Shown: one piece after another, positions 42,281-54,517 of the stretch
Layout of the letters: the number at the start of each line of letters is the position of its first letter
Numbering within the stretch: the stretch's first letter is position 1
Source: Hordeum vulgare subsp. vulgare
Taxonomy: Eukaryota > Streptophyta > Magnoliopsida > Poales > Poaceae
Direction: 5' to 3'
Length of the DNA: 64,000 nt
Assembly (NCBI RefSeq): GCF_904849725.1
Contig: NC_058524.1
Span: 510,058,263-510,122,262 of the forward strand
Program-made: the position numbers and the translations under genes
The notes under the pieces: generated by a model
The model's input: the letters and a program-made list of their open reading frames with translations, nothing else
Databases searched by the model: none
Told to the model about the DNA's origin: nothing

Positions 42281-44114
42281 TCAAAAGTATAGAACTAAGC
42301 GTCTCTCTGGGCAGCTGATGATGGAGTCGATAGAATAACGTCTGCGAAGGCGTCTGCTAATGTCCTTGGAGCTGGAGGAGTTGATACAGGAGGTGCTTGA
42401 GCTGCAGCTGGTGCTGAAGGTGCTGAAGCCTGTGTTGAAGATGTCTGACTTGTCTCCTAAGTAGGAACAACAGCTAACCAAGGCCTGGTGCTGAACCTAG
42501 TAGTATCGGGAGGAGGAGACTCATCCTTGTTATCATCATCATCTTCATATTCATCCTGTGAGCATGGAATCTCCACAGAGTCAACTTCATGTTGAAGTTG
42601 TCTCACAATGGTGGTCAACTCAGTTACCTTCACATCCATGTTGGGGAATTTTGTCTCCACAACCCTCTCAAGACTCTTCTGATTTGCATGATCTCTTGGA
42701 TGTTCTTCTCCATGCATTGGACAATTCTCACTAGAAATGCCATTTTATCAGCTTGAGTTATGAGTTGTGGAAATGGAGGTGGCCTATTTCTAGCAGCTTC
42801 AACCTCTGCTGCCCCTGCTGCCATTCTTGCTGCAGCTGAGTTGGGATCATTGTCATCCGTCACAACCTCATTATCTTCAAATTCAGGCTGAAGAGGTAGA
42901 TGGGGACGATCAAGTAGATATGCATGGTTTCCTAGATTGGCATTGATGAGCATCTGAATGTAAGGTGCATATCCACAAGATCTCTTCTGATCCGCAGAAG
43001 TTCTCCGGATAGTCTCTACTATCAAGTCCATCACTCGAAATCTGGTATGTGTGTCTATCTGGTGCAACAGGTTGACAGCATATCCTCTGATAATCTTCTC
43101 ATCACTTGACTTAGGCATGAGGGTGTATCACAGTATAGTGTTCGTCATGAGAATGCCAACTTGAAGAAAATATACTTAACCAAGCTTGTGACTGGCCACG
43201 TACTTATGTGGAATGGTCTTTTACATGTTGGCCATGGAGTTGTGATTCTTCCTAGCTTCTACATACACATCTACATGTGATTCTTCTTGCTCGGGGGCAC
43301 CAATGATAGCAGCCCATTCAACAATTGTGGCCTCATATCTGTGTACATCGGTCATCCAGACTAAGGAATCTTCATAAAAGTGCACAGTTGCATAGAATTG
43401 CATGATTAGCTCGTCATTCCATGGAGTCATCTCTTTCCCAACAAATTTATCAATGTCCACTGCCTTGAAGTTCTCTCGACATGTGGAAAGAAATCTTCAT
43501 TATCCTTAATGTATGACATTCGACATACCTCATATCACTGACAGAAGGACTCTTGTTAAATAAGACAGTCTCATAAAAGTCTTGTTGTTCCTTGGTGTGA
43601 AACCCTGGATCAACAACAATTCTTCTTCTGACAGCATATGGATCAAGGGATCTCCACTTTCTCAGTCCAACATCCTTCCTCTTCTTCATATCCTCTACAA
43701 CAGGATGAGCAGCATTGTTGAGTGGAATGAATGGTCTAAGCTTCTTGAGAACTGGAGCATTCTCATCTCCTTTATCCTCTTCAACAGGGGCACTGGATGC
43801 AGGGCCTTTTGCTTTAGCAGCTGGAGGTATATCCTTAGTGGTCTTCCTGCAAGCAGGAGCCTTCTTTGCTTTAGCAACAGGCTTTGGAGCAGACTTCATG
43901 GCGTCACCCATCAACTTCTTCTTCTTTGGAGGAACTGGGATCTCCTCGGGAGGGTCTTCCTCATCAACTTCCGGATCTTCATACATGGAAGTCTTTCTAC
44001 CAAAAAGATGGACAGTTCTCTTCCTTGGCCTCTTCACACCAGCTTTCTTTGCAGGTGCATCCTTGGAAAGCTCATTGCTCTTCCTCGCATACTCAGGTGC
44101 TCTCAGATCAGCTG

Positions 44115-44119
44115 GAGTA
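44115..44119. repeat. Target-site duplication of E12 (GAGTA), left copy
   Basis: GAGTA matches 45751-45755. Removing one copy and the LTR restores the frame of the E11 second ORF. Confidence 0.9.
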
Positions 44120-45750
44120 TAATACGTCTCCAACGTATCTATAATTTATGAAGTATTAATGCCATGTTAACAATAATTCTATATGATTTTGGTATGATTT
44201 TATCAGAACTAACCCGGATTGACGCTGTGTTCAACAGAACTACCGCGGTGTTGTTATTGTGCACAAATAAAAGTTCTCGGAATGGACTGAAAATCTACTG
44301 AGAATATTTTTGGAAAATATGAAAAATACTGGAGCAAAGAGCTGAGTGAAGAAGTGGACGAGGAGGCCACAAGCGTGCAGGTCGTGCCCCCCTAGGCCAC
44401 ACCCCTGTGGCTTGTGGGTCCCTCGAGCACCGCCTTGACGTGATTCCGACGCCAAAAATTCCTATAAATACTAAAACCCTCAGAAAGAAACCTCGATCGG
44501 GAGTTCCACCGCCGCAAGCCACCAGAGCCACGAAAAACCAATCGGGAGCCCGTTCCGGCACCCTGCGAGAGGGGGAAACCATCATCGGAGGCCATCTTCA
44601 TCATCCCGACGATCTCCATGACGAGGAGGGAGTGTTTCACCCTTAGGGCTGAGGGTATGTACCAGTAGCTATGTGTTTGATCTCTCTCTCATGTTCTTGA
44701 GATGGCACGATCATGATGTATCACAAGCTTTATTAATATAAATGAATCATATGGAATTTCCCCCTCTCTATCTTCTTGTGATGAATTGAGTTTTCCCTTT
44801 GAAGTTTACTTATCGGATTGAGTCTTTAAGGATTTAAGAACACTTGATGTATGTCTTGAGATGGGATATATATGGTGACAATGGTATGTTCTATTGATTT
44901 ACTTGATGTATGTTTTGGTGATCAACTTGCGGGTTCCGTGACCTTGGGAATCTATGCATAGGGGTTGGTACATGTTTTCGTCTTGACTTTCCAGTAGAAA
45001 CTTTGTGGCACTCTTTCAAGTTCTTTGTGTTGTATTGAACATGATGAATCTGAAATTATGTGATGCATATCGTATAATCAAGCCCAAGGGTACTCGAGGT
45101 GACATTGGGGTATCTAGGTGACGTTAGGGTTGTGGTTGATGTGTATCTTAAGGTGTTATTTAGTACGAACTCTAGGGCTGTTCGTGACACTTATAGGGAT
45201 AGCTCAAAAGATTGATCAGAAAAGATAATTGTGAGGTGGTTTCGTACCATAAAATAATTTATTTGTTTGTTCTCCGCTATTTGTGACTTTGGAGTGAACT
45301 ATTTGTCGCACGTGAGGGATTTATATATGATTCAACTATGTTACTGTTGTTGAGAGAACTTACACTAGTGAAAGTATGGACCCTAGGCCTTGTTTCCAAG
45401 CATTTATTGAACGTTTTTCTTGTTGTTTACTATTTTCTACCTTGCTGTTTTTATAGTTTTAGATTACAAAAACCTATATCTACCATCCATATTACACTTG
45501 TATCACCATCTCTTCGCCGAACTAGTGCACCTATACAGTCTACCGTTGTATTGGGTGTGTTGGGGACACAAGAAGCTCTTTGTTATTTGATTTCAGGATT
45601 GCTTGAGAGAGACCATCTTCATCCCCTGACTCCCACGGGTTTATAAACCTTAGGTCTCCCACTTGAGGGAAATTTTCTACTGTCCTACAAAACTCCGCGC
45701 TTGGAGGCCCAACACGAGTCTACAAGAAGAAGGTTGTGTAGTAGACATCA
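44120..45750 (+). repeat. E12: solo LTR of an Athila-like gypsy element (1631 bp)
   Basis: It starts TAATACGTCTCC (the family start TGATACGTCTCC with G to A) and ends GTAGTAGACATCA, flanked by GAGTA on both sides. A TATA box, CCTATAAATACT, is near 44461. No internal sequence remains, so it is the product of LTR-LTR recombination. ORFs inside it are incidental. Confidence 0.9.
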
Positions 45751-45755
45751 GAGTA
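45751..45755. repeat. Target-site duplication of E12 (GAGTA), right copy
   Basis: This is identical to 44115-44119. Confidence 0.9.
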
Positions 45756-46236
45756 GCAGTGAATTTCCTCACAACCTTTTTGGGAGGGACCTTTGAAGGA
45801 GCTGAAGTCTCTTCAGGCACAAACTCTGAATCCTCCTCATCAAAATTAACCTTCCTTCTGTGCCTGGTGGCTGCTTTGGGCAAGCCATGGGAGCTATAGG
45901 ATCCAGGGTCAGAGTTTGTCCTCTCCGGACTAGTGCCAGCTTCCAACTCAACGCTTGGTTCCCTGAAATCATTCTGACTGTCATCTGATCCTGAGATACT
46001 CACAAACAAGTGCAATAGCAAACAGAAAAACCTGTGAAGTGGATATAGGAAAGACATAATGAATGAGCATCACAAAACTCAGATATTTTTGAAAAAATTG
46101 AAGTCTGAAACTTAGGGAATGATCTTCTACAGGATGTAAACCGGTGACGCCGAATTGGCATTTTTGGAGTCACTGTGAAAGCTGACTCGCTTAACAGAAA
46201 CTTGGCAGTTATTTTCGTTGGCACTGAATAGAGCTG

Positions 46237-46840
46237 CTCGGTCTCACCGAGTTGCTTCTTAGGAACCCTAAAACAAGAATCGATGGAACCGATTTTACAA
46301 ACTCGGTCTCATCGAGTTGCATACTGCGGCAGATCAGATCCAAAATTTCCTACTTCCTCTATTCTATTGAGTTTATCTGGTGGACAGGAGATTTGCACAC
46401 GGTGGAGTGAAGAATAAAGATTCCAATGCGTGAGAATTAGACGGGGAAACGCAAAGGAGATCAAACCATAACCTAGCTCAGTGGCGGTTCGACTACGACG
46501 ATGATGGCGGAGCTGATTGCGTCGACGACGGCGAATCCCAGCGGCAGCGATGCTCGGGGAGACAAAGGCGATGACTTGAGGTCTTGGGGGCAGCGTAGGG
46601 TTTGGCGAACGAACCGTTTTGACAAAGTGAAATCAAAGGATTCGGTCCGCGATTATATATACCCGTGCGCTTTCGGTGTCACCGAGATGGCAAAGTTGGT
46701 GTCACCGAGTTCCTCAACTTTCACCAGACAGGGAAACTCGGTGTAATCGAGTTGGTGATTTCGGTGGTACCTGAGATAAGAAAACCTGATCAACTTTGCA
46801 AAATCGGTGGCTCCGAGTTTGTGGAGTTGGTCACACCGAG
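46237..46840 (-). promoter_or_regulatory. TATA box and CTCGGT-N3-ACCGAG palindrome array upstream of E11 second ORF
   Basis: A minus-strand TATA box (TATATATA, 46654-46661) lies about 640 bp upstream of the second ORF. Around it are at least eight imperfect palindromes: CTCGGTCTCACCGAG (46237-46251), CTCGGTCTCATCGAG (46302-46316), TTCGGTGTCACCGAG (46672-46686), TGGTGTCACCGAG (near 46697), CTCGGTGTAATCGAG (46737-46751), and weaker ones near 46760, 46802 and 46827. They could be protein-binding sites or RNA hairpins. Confidence 0.55.
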
Positions 46841-47411
46841 TTTTTCAAAGAAGTTTTGCAAGGCAGCCTTTGAAGATACAGAACTCCGAGTGCACCTTCA
46901 CACATAGGTATCGACAAGTGCTTGTTCAAGTTTTGTGATGAAGCATGAATATAACTTGAGATGAGATAGCATAGATAGCTAGAGAAGGGTCCTAGGCATT
47001 CTTGTCCATTCAATTGGCAAAAGATAAAAGAAAAGCCTAATAACAACAATTGGATGTCCTCGAATGATCAAACACAATCAGACCAACATGCTCACACAAT
47101 AAGAATGATGATACAAACATCGTGAACATGCACAAACATCCTAGCAGCTATCAAGCACTTTGGCAATGACAAATTCATCTATATATGAGTATATTGACAT
47201 AGGAGCCAAGTAATAATACTTGATCATAGTTCATACTTATCGTTAAGCACAAGTGGCATTACCACTTTTACATAAGCATTAATGTGTTCATATTCTTAGG
47301 AGATGCTTATACTCAAGTCTTAGAGTAAAGCTCCCCCTTGATATGATATCCCCACTAAGAGGGATCAACTAACCTTGGGTTTTGTCATAGAAGACTTCAA
47401 GTAGGTGAAGT
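46841..47411 (-). other. E11 spacer left of E13
   Basis: AT-rich non-coding DNA, with no ORF of note. It continues seamlessly at 56329 on the other side of E13. Confidence 0.55.
47407..47411. repeat. Target-site duplication of E13 (GAAGT), left copy
   Basis: GAAGT matches 56324-56328. Confidence 0.92.
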
Positions 47412-49230
47412 TGTTGGGGAACGTCGCATGGGAAACAAAAAATTTCCTACGCGCACGAAGACCTATCATGGTGATGTCCATCTACGAGAGGGGATGTGTG
47501 ATCTACGTACCCTTGTAGACCGTATAGCAGAAGCGTTATTGAACGCGGTTGATGTAGTGGAACGTCCTCACGTCCCTCGATCCGCCCCGCGAACCGTCCC
47601 GCGATCAGTCCCACGATCTAGTGCCGAACGGACGGCACCTCCGCGTTCAGCACACGTACAGCTCGACGATGATCTCGGCCTTCTTGATCCAGCAAGAGAG
47701 ACGGAGAGGTAGAAGAGTTCTCCGGCAGCGTGACGGCGCTCCGGAGGTTGGTGATGATCTTGTCTCGGCAGGGCTCCGCCCGAGCTCCGCAGAAACGCGA
47801 TCTAGAGGTAAAACCGTGGAGATATGTGGTCGGGCTGCCGTGTCAAAGTTGTGTCAAATCAGCCCTAAAACCTCCGTATATATAGGGGGAGGAGGGGGAG
47901 CCTTGCCTTGGGGTCCAAGGACTCCCAAGGGGGTCGGCCGAGCCTAAGGGGGGAACCCTCCCCTTCCAAACCGAGTCCAACTAGGTTTGGAAGGAGGAGT
48001 CCTTCCCCCTTTTCCCACCTCCTCTTTTTTTTTTCTTTTTTCTTTGATTTTCTTCCTATGGCTCATAGGGCCTTCTTGGGCTGTCCCACCAGCCCACTAA
48101 GGGCTGGTGCGCCACCCCCAAGGCCTATGGGCTTCCCCTGGGTGGGTTGCCCCCCCGGTGAACTCCCGGAACCCATTCGTCATTCCCGGTACATTCCCGG
48201 TAACTCCGAAAACCTTCCGGCAATCAAATGAGGTCATCCTATATATCAATCTTCGTTGCCGGACCATTCCGGAAACCCTCGTGACGTCCGTGATCTCATC
48301 CGGGACTCCGAACAACATTCGGTAACCAACCGTATAACTCAAATACGCATAAAACAACATTGAACCTTAAGTGTGCAGACCCTGGGGTTCGAGAACTATG
48401 TAGACATGACCCGAGAGACTCCTCGGTCAATATCCAATAGCGGGACCTGGATGCCCATATTGGATCCTACATATTCTACGAAGATATTACCGTTTGAACC
48501 TCAGTGCCAAGGATTCATATAATCCCGTATGTCATTCCCTTTGTCCTTCGGTATGTTACTTGCCCGAGATTCGATCATCAGTATCCGTATACCTATTTCA
48601 ATCTCGTTTACCGGCAAGTCTCTTTACTTGTTCCGTAATACAAGATCCCGCAACTTACACTAAGTCACATTGCTTGCAAGGCTTGTGTGTGATGTTGTAT
48701 TACCGAGTGGGCCCCGAGATACCTCTCCGTCACACGGAGTGACAAATCCCAGTCTCGATCCATACTAACTCAACGAACACCTTCGGAGATACCTATAGAG
48801 CATCTTTATAGTCACCTAGTTACGTTGCGATGTTTGATACACACAAAATATTCCTCCGGTGTCAGTGAGTTATAGGATCTCATGGTCATAGGAACAAATA
48901 CTTGACACGCACAAAACAGTAGCAACAAAATGACACGATCAACATGCTATGTCTATTAGTTTGGGGCTAGTCCATCACGTGATTCTCCTAATGACGTGAT
49001 CCAGTTATCAAGCAACAACACCTTGTTCATAATCAGAAGACTCTGACTATCTTTGATCAACTGGCTAGCCAACTAGAGGCTTGCTAGGGACAGTGTTTTG
49101 TCTATGTATCCACACATGTATATAAGTCTTCATTCAATACAATTATAGCATGGATAATAAACGATTATCTTGATACAGGAATTATAATAACAACTATATT
49201 TATTATTGCCTCTAGGGCATAATTCCAACA
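47412..49230 (-). repeat. 3' LTR of E13 (1819 bp)
   Basis: A BARE-type LTR, complement of TGTTGGAATTATGCCC at 49230, with the other end at 47412. It is collinear with E9 LTRs. Confidence 0.93.
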
Positions 49231-49282
49231 GTCTCCCACTTGCACTAGAGTCAATAATCTAGCCCTCACATCATCATCCGAA

Positions 49283-50041
49283 TTACATTGTAATAAATCT
49301 AACACCCATACAGTTCTGGTGTTGATCATGGTTTGCCCGTGGAAGAGGTTTAGTCAGCGGGTCTGTTACATTCAGATCCGTGTGCAGTTTGCATATATTT
49401 ACGTCCTCCCCTTCGACGTAGTCGCGGATGAGGTTGAAGCGTCGTTTGATGTGTCTGGACTTCTTGTGAAACCGTTGTTCCTTTGCTAGGCCAATAGCAC
49501 CCGTGTTGTCATAGAACAAGGTTATTGGATTCAGTGCACTTGGCACCACTCCAAGATCCGTCATGAACTGCTTCATCTAGACACCCTCTTTAGCCGCCTC
49601 CGAGGCAGCCATATACTCTGCTTCACATGTAGAATCTGCTATGACGCTCTTCTTGGAACTGCACCAGGTTACCGCACCCCCATTAAGAATAAATACGTAT
49701 CCGGTCTGCGACATAGAATCGTCCGGATCTGTGTTGAAGCTTGCATCGACGTAACCTTTTACGGCGAGCTCTTCGTCACCTGCATACACGAGAAACATCT
49801 CCTTAGTCCTTTTCAGGTACTTCAGGATATTCTTGACCGCCGTCCAGTGATCCACTCCTAGATTACTCTGGAACCTTCCTGCCATACTTATGGCCAGGCT
49901 AACGTCCGGTCTAGTGCACAACACTGCATACATGATAGAACCTAGGGCTGAAGCATAGGGGATGGTGCTCATATGCTCTCTATCCTCATCAGTTGCTGGG
50001 CACTGAGTCTTACTCAATCTCGTACCTTGTAAAACTGGCAA
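49283..50041 (-). pseudogene. RT C-terminus and RNase H of E13
   Basis: The minus strand reads TRPDVSLAISMAGRFQ, then the RNase H segments DASFNTDPDDSMSQTGYVF, DSTCEAEYMAASEAAKEG and LFYDNTGAIGL, ending LTKPLPRANHD and a stop at 49283. A TAG at 49577-49579 replaces the Trp codon found in E9, so the domain is cut after the catalytic Glu. The last catalytic Asp segment is preserved downstream in the same frame. Confidence 0.85.
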
Positions 50042-51255
50042 GAACCCTTTCTTGGACTATTCCATTTTGAACCTCTTGAAAACTTTATCAAGGTATGTGC
50101 TTTGTGAAAGTCCTATCAGGCGTTTTGATCTATCCCTTTAGATCTTAATGCCTAGAATGTAAGCAGCTTCTCCTAGGTCCTTCATAGAGAAACTTTTATT
50201 CAAGTAATCCTTTATGCTCTCCAAAAACTCTACGTTGTTTCGAATCAGCAATATGTCATCCACATATAATATTAGAAACGCCACAGAGCTCCCACTCACT
50301 TTCTTGTAAATACAAGATTCTACAACCACTTGTATAAACACAAATGCTTTGATCACCTCATCAAAGCGTTTGTTCCAACTCTGAGATGCTTGCACCAGTC
50401 CATAAATGGATCGCTGGAGCTTGCACACCTTGTTAGCATTCTTAGGATCGACAAAACCTTCGGGTTGCATCATATACAACTCTTCCTTAAGGAAACCGTT
50501 AAGGAACGCCGTTTTGACATCCATCTGCCAGATTTCATAATCGAAAAATGCAGCTATTGCTAACATGATTCTGACGGACTTAAGCATCGCTACGGGTCAG
50601 AATGTCTCATCGTAGTCAACTCCTTGAACTTGTGAAAAACCCTTTGCCACAAGTCGAGCTTTATGAACGGTCACATTGCCGTCAGCGTCCGTCTTCCTTT
50701 TAAAGATCCATTTGTTCTGAATAGCCTTGCGGCCCTCAGGTAGTACTTCCAAAGTCCACACTTTGTTGTCATACATGGATCCTATCTCGGACTTCATGGC
50801 TTCTAGCCATTTGTTGGAATCTGGGCCCACCATTACTTCTTCATAATTTGCAGGTTCATTGTTGTCTAACAACATGATTGACAAGACGGGATTACCGTAC
50901 CACTCTGGAGCAGCACGTGGTCTCGTCGACCTGCGTGGTTCGACAGAAACTTGAACCGGAGTTTCATGATCATCATCATTAACTTCCTCCTCAACCGGCG
51001 TCGCAACGACAGAGGTTTCCCCTTGCCCTGCACCACCATCCAGAGGGATGAGAGGTTTGACAACCTCATCAAGTTCTATCTTCCTCCCACTCAATTCTCT
51101 CGAGAGAAACTCCTTCTCGAGAAAAGCTCCGTTTTTAGCAACAAACACTTTGCCCTCGGATTTGAGATAGAAGGTGTACCCAACTGTCTCTTTTGGGTAA
51201 CCTATGAAGATGCACTTTTCCGCTTTGGGTTCCAGCTTTTTAGGCTGAAGCTTTT
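50042..51255 (-). pseudogene. Connector and reverse transcriptase of E13
   Basis: The connector (VNDDDHETPVQVSVEPRRST) and RVT_2 RT follow, with WLEAMKSEIGSMYDNKVW, KARLVAKGFSQVQG, DVKTAFLNGFLKEELYM and YVDD at 50255-50266. Stops: TGA at 50597-50599 (Ser codon in E9), TAA at 50138-50140 (Tyr) and TAG at 50057-50059 (Gln). The catalytic box itself is intact. An extra T in a T-run near 51250-51255 shifts RT out of frame with integrase. Confidence 0.87.
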
Positions 51256-52430
51256 TTGACATAAGCATCACATCCCCAAACTTTAAGAAACGACAACTTT
51301 GGCCTTTTGCCATACCACAGTTCGTATGGTGTCGTCTCAACGCATTTTGATGGTACCCTGTTTAAAGTGAATGCAGCTGTTTCTAATGCATAACCCCAAA
51401 ACGATAACGGCAAATCGGTAAGAGACATCATAGATCGCACCATCTCTAATAAAGTACGATTACGACGTTCGGACACACCATTACACTGTGGTGTTCCAGG
51501 CGGTGTCAAATGTGAAACAATTTCACATTGTCTTAAGTGAGTACCAAACTCGAAACTTAGATATTCACCCCCACGATCAGACCGTAGGAACTTGATCTTC
51601 TTGTTACGATAATTTTCAACTTCACTCTGCAATTGCTTGAACTTTTCAAATGTTTCAGACTTGTGCTTCATTAAGTAGACATAACCATATCTACTCAAAT
51701 CGTCAGTGAAGGTGAGAAAATAACGATATCCGCCGCGTGCCTCTACGCTCATCGGACCACACACATCGGTATGTATGATTTCCAACAAGTCACTTGCACG
51801 CTCCATTGTTCCGGAGAACGGAGTTTTAGTCATCTTGCTCATGAGGCATGGTTCGCAGGTGTCAAATGAATCAAAGTCAAGTGACTCCAAAAGTCCATCG
51901 GCATGGAGTTTCTTCATGCGCTTTACACCAATATGACCTAAGCGGCAGTGCCACAAAAATATGGCGCTATCATTGTCAACTCTAACTCTTTTGGTCTCAG
52001 TGTTATGTATGTGTGTATCGCTATCAAGATTCAATATGAACAATCCTCTCACAATGGGTGCATGACCATAAAAGATGTTACTCATAGAAATAGAACAAAC
52101 ATTATTCTCCGACTTAAAAGAGTAACCGTCTCGCAATAAACAAGATCCAGATATAATGTTCATGCTCAACGCAGGCACTAAATAACAATGATTCAAGTTC
52201 ATAACTAATCCTGATGGTAACTGAAGTGAAACTATGCCGACGGCGGTTGCATCAACCTTGGAACCATTTCCTACACGCATCGTCACTTCATCTTTCGCCA
52301 GCCTTCGTCTATTCCGCAGTTCCTGTTTCGAGTTGCAAATATGAGCAACAGAACCGGTATCGAATACCCAGGCACTACTACGAGAGCCGGTTAAGTACAC
52401 ATCAATAACATGTATATCAAATATACCTGA
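51256..52430 (-). pseudogene. Protease and integrase of E13
   Basis: This 390-codon stretch is the longest undamaged coding segment of the BARE copies here. It holds the protease WVFDTGSVAHICNS, the integrase zinc domain HCRLGHIGVKRMKKLH and CEPCLMSKM, and the DDE core (HTDVCGPM; FLRSDRGGEYLS; GVSERRNRTLLEM). Unlike E9 there is no stop in the core. It ends at the frameshift near 51255. Confidence 0.88.
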
Positions 52431-53264
52431 TTTTTCTTTGGCCGCCTTCTTATCTGCCAGATACTTGGGGCAATTGCACTTCCAGTGACCCATACCCTTG
52501 CAATAGTAACACTCTGTTTCAGGCTTAGGTCCAGCTTTGGGTTTCTTCATCGGATTAGCAATAGGCTTGCCGCTCTTCTTTGAATTACCCTACTTGCCTT
52601 TGCCGTTTCTCTTGAAACTAGTGGTATTATGCACCATCAACACTTGATGCTCTTTACGGAGTTTAGACTCTGCGACTTTCAGCATCGCAAACAATTCGCC
52701 GGGAGACTTGTTCATCCCTTGCATGTTCTAGTTCAACACAAAGCCTTTATAGCTTGGCGGCAGTGATTTAAGGATTCTGTCAGTGATAGCTTCTTGCGGG
52801 AGTTCAATCCCCAGCTCAGCTAGATGGTTTGAGTACCCAGACATTTTGAGCACATGTTCACTGACAAACGAGTTCTCCTCCATCTTGCAAGCATAGAATT
52901 TATCGGAGGTCTCATACCTCTCGATCCGGGCATTCTTCTGAAAGATAAACTTCAACTCCTAGAACATCTCAAATGCTCCATGACGCCCAAAGCGACGTCG
53001 ATGTCCCGGTTCTAGGCCATACAAGACTGCACATTGAACTACTGAGTAGTCCTCCTTACGTGCTAACCAAGCGTTCTTAACATCCTGATCAGCCGTAGCG
53101 GGTGGTTGATCTCCTAGCGCAGCATTGAGGACATAATCCTTCTTCCCAGCTTGTAAGATTAGCTTAAGATTACGAGCCCAGTCTACAAAGTTGCTTCCAT
53201 CATCTTTCAACTTAGCTTTCTCTAGGAACGTATTAAAATTCAGGGTGATTGTCGCGTGAGCCAT
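52431..53264 (-). pseudogene. Gag of E13
   Basis: It starts at 53264 (MAHATITLNFNTFLEKAKL). The zinc knuckle is CYYCKGMGHWKCNC. Three stops interrupt it: TAG at 52959-52961 (Gln in E9), at 52728-52730 (Tyr) and at 52590-52592 (Lys). The frame is otherwise constant, so only point mutations have accumulated. Confidence 0.87.
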
Positions 53265-54504
53265 GATCTACAACACAAATATATTCAAAGTGGACTTAGA
53301 CTATGTTCAAGATAATTAGAGTTTAACTTAATCAAATTACTCGCTAAACTCCCACTCAAAAAGTACATCTCTCTAGTCATTTGAGTGGTTCATGATCCAC
53401 TTACACTAGCTCAAGTCCGATCATCACGTGAGTTGAGCATAGTTTCAGTGGTAAGCATCCCCATGCTAATCATATCATCTATATGATTCATGATCGACCT
53501 TTCGGTCTCATGTGTTCCGTGGCCATGTCTGCACATGCTAGGCTCGTCAAGCTTAACCCGAGTGTTCCGCGTGCGCAAATGTTTTGCACCCGTTGTTTGT
53601 GAACGTTGAGTCTATCACACCCGATCATCACGTGGTGTCTCGAAACGACGAACTATAGCAACGGTGCACAGTCGGGGAGAACACAATTTCGTCTCGAAAT
53701 TTTAGTGAAAGATCACCTCATAATGCTACCGTCGTTCTAAGCAAAATAAGGTGCATAAAATGATTAACATCACATGCAAATCATAAGTGACATGATATGG
53801 CCATCATCACGTGCTCCTTGATCTCCATCACCAAGCACTGGCACGATCTTCTTGTCACCGGCGCCACACCATGATCTCCATCAACGTGTCGCCATCGGGG
53901 TTGTCGTGCTACTCATGCTATTACTACTAAAGCTACATCCTAGCAAAATAGTAAAAGCATCTGCAAGCACAAACGTTAGTATAAAGACAACCCTATGGCT
54001 CCTGTCGGTTGCCGTATCATCGACGTGCAAGTCGATATTTTCTATTACAACATGATCATCTCATACGTCCAATATATCACATCACATCGTTGGCCATATC
54101 ACATCACAAGCATACCCTGCAAAAACAAGTTAGACGTCCTCTAATTTTGTTGTTGCATGTTTTACGTGGTGACCATGGGTATCTAGTAGGATCGCATCTT
54201 ACTTACGCAAACACCACAACGGAGATATATGAGTTTCTATTTAACCTCATCCAAGTACCTCCTCGGTCAAATCCGATTCAACTAAAGTTGGAGAAACTGA
54301 CACTTGCCAGTCATCTTTGAGCAACGGGGTTACTCGTAGCGATGAAACCAGTCTCTCGTAAGCGTACGAGTAATGTCGGTCCAAGCCGCTTCAATCCAAC
54401 AATACCGCGGAATCAAGAAAAGACTAAGGAGGGCAGCAAAACGCACATCACCGCCCACATAAACTTTTGTGTTCTACTCGAGAAGACATCGACGCATGAA
54501 CCTA
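53265..54504 (-). other. Untranslated leader of E13
   Basis: This is about 1.24 kb and closely similar to the E9 leader (32441-33683). No coding signal. Confidence 0.8.
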
Positions 54505-54516
54505 GCTTTGATACCA
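54505..54516 (-). promoter_or_regulatory. Primer binding site of E13, initiator tRNA-Met type
   Basis: The minus strand reads TGGTATCAAAGC, one mismatch from TGGTATCAGAGC. It is one base from the LTR edge at 54518. Confidence 0.8.
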
Positions 54517-54517
54517 C

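Larger units (their letters stand above)
42281..46018 (-). pseudogene. Second ORF of E11, 'putative plant transposon protein'-like, split by E12
   Basis: Read on the minus strand from about 46018, after a splice-acceptor-like TGAGTATCTCAG, a Ser/Asp/Glu-rich N terminus (GSDDSQNDFREPS) is followed by Lys/Pro-rich, nuclear-signal-like stretches (PPKKVVRKF; GVKRPRKRTVHLFGRK; PPKKKKLMG). The frame passes through the E12 site (FTA-T joins ADLRAPEYARK) and on to a folded region: VDPGFHTKEQQDFYETVLFN, then DELIMQFYATVHFYEDSLVWM and RYEATIVEWAAIIGA. That signature resembles Pfam 'Putative plant transposon protein' (PF20167) from memory. A C-terminal helix/acid region follows (42480-43118). Frameshifts near 43460 and stops near 43219 and 43130 break it. 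Its function is unknown. Confidence 0.55.

Noticed and set aside
43582..44151. 189-codon plus-strand ORF
   Set aside because: It is antisense to the E11 second ORF, whose minus-strand reading has the better-organised protein (Lys-rich signals plus a folded region).
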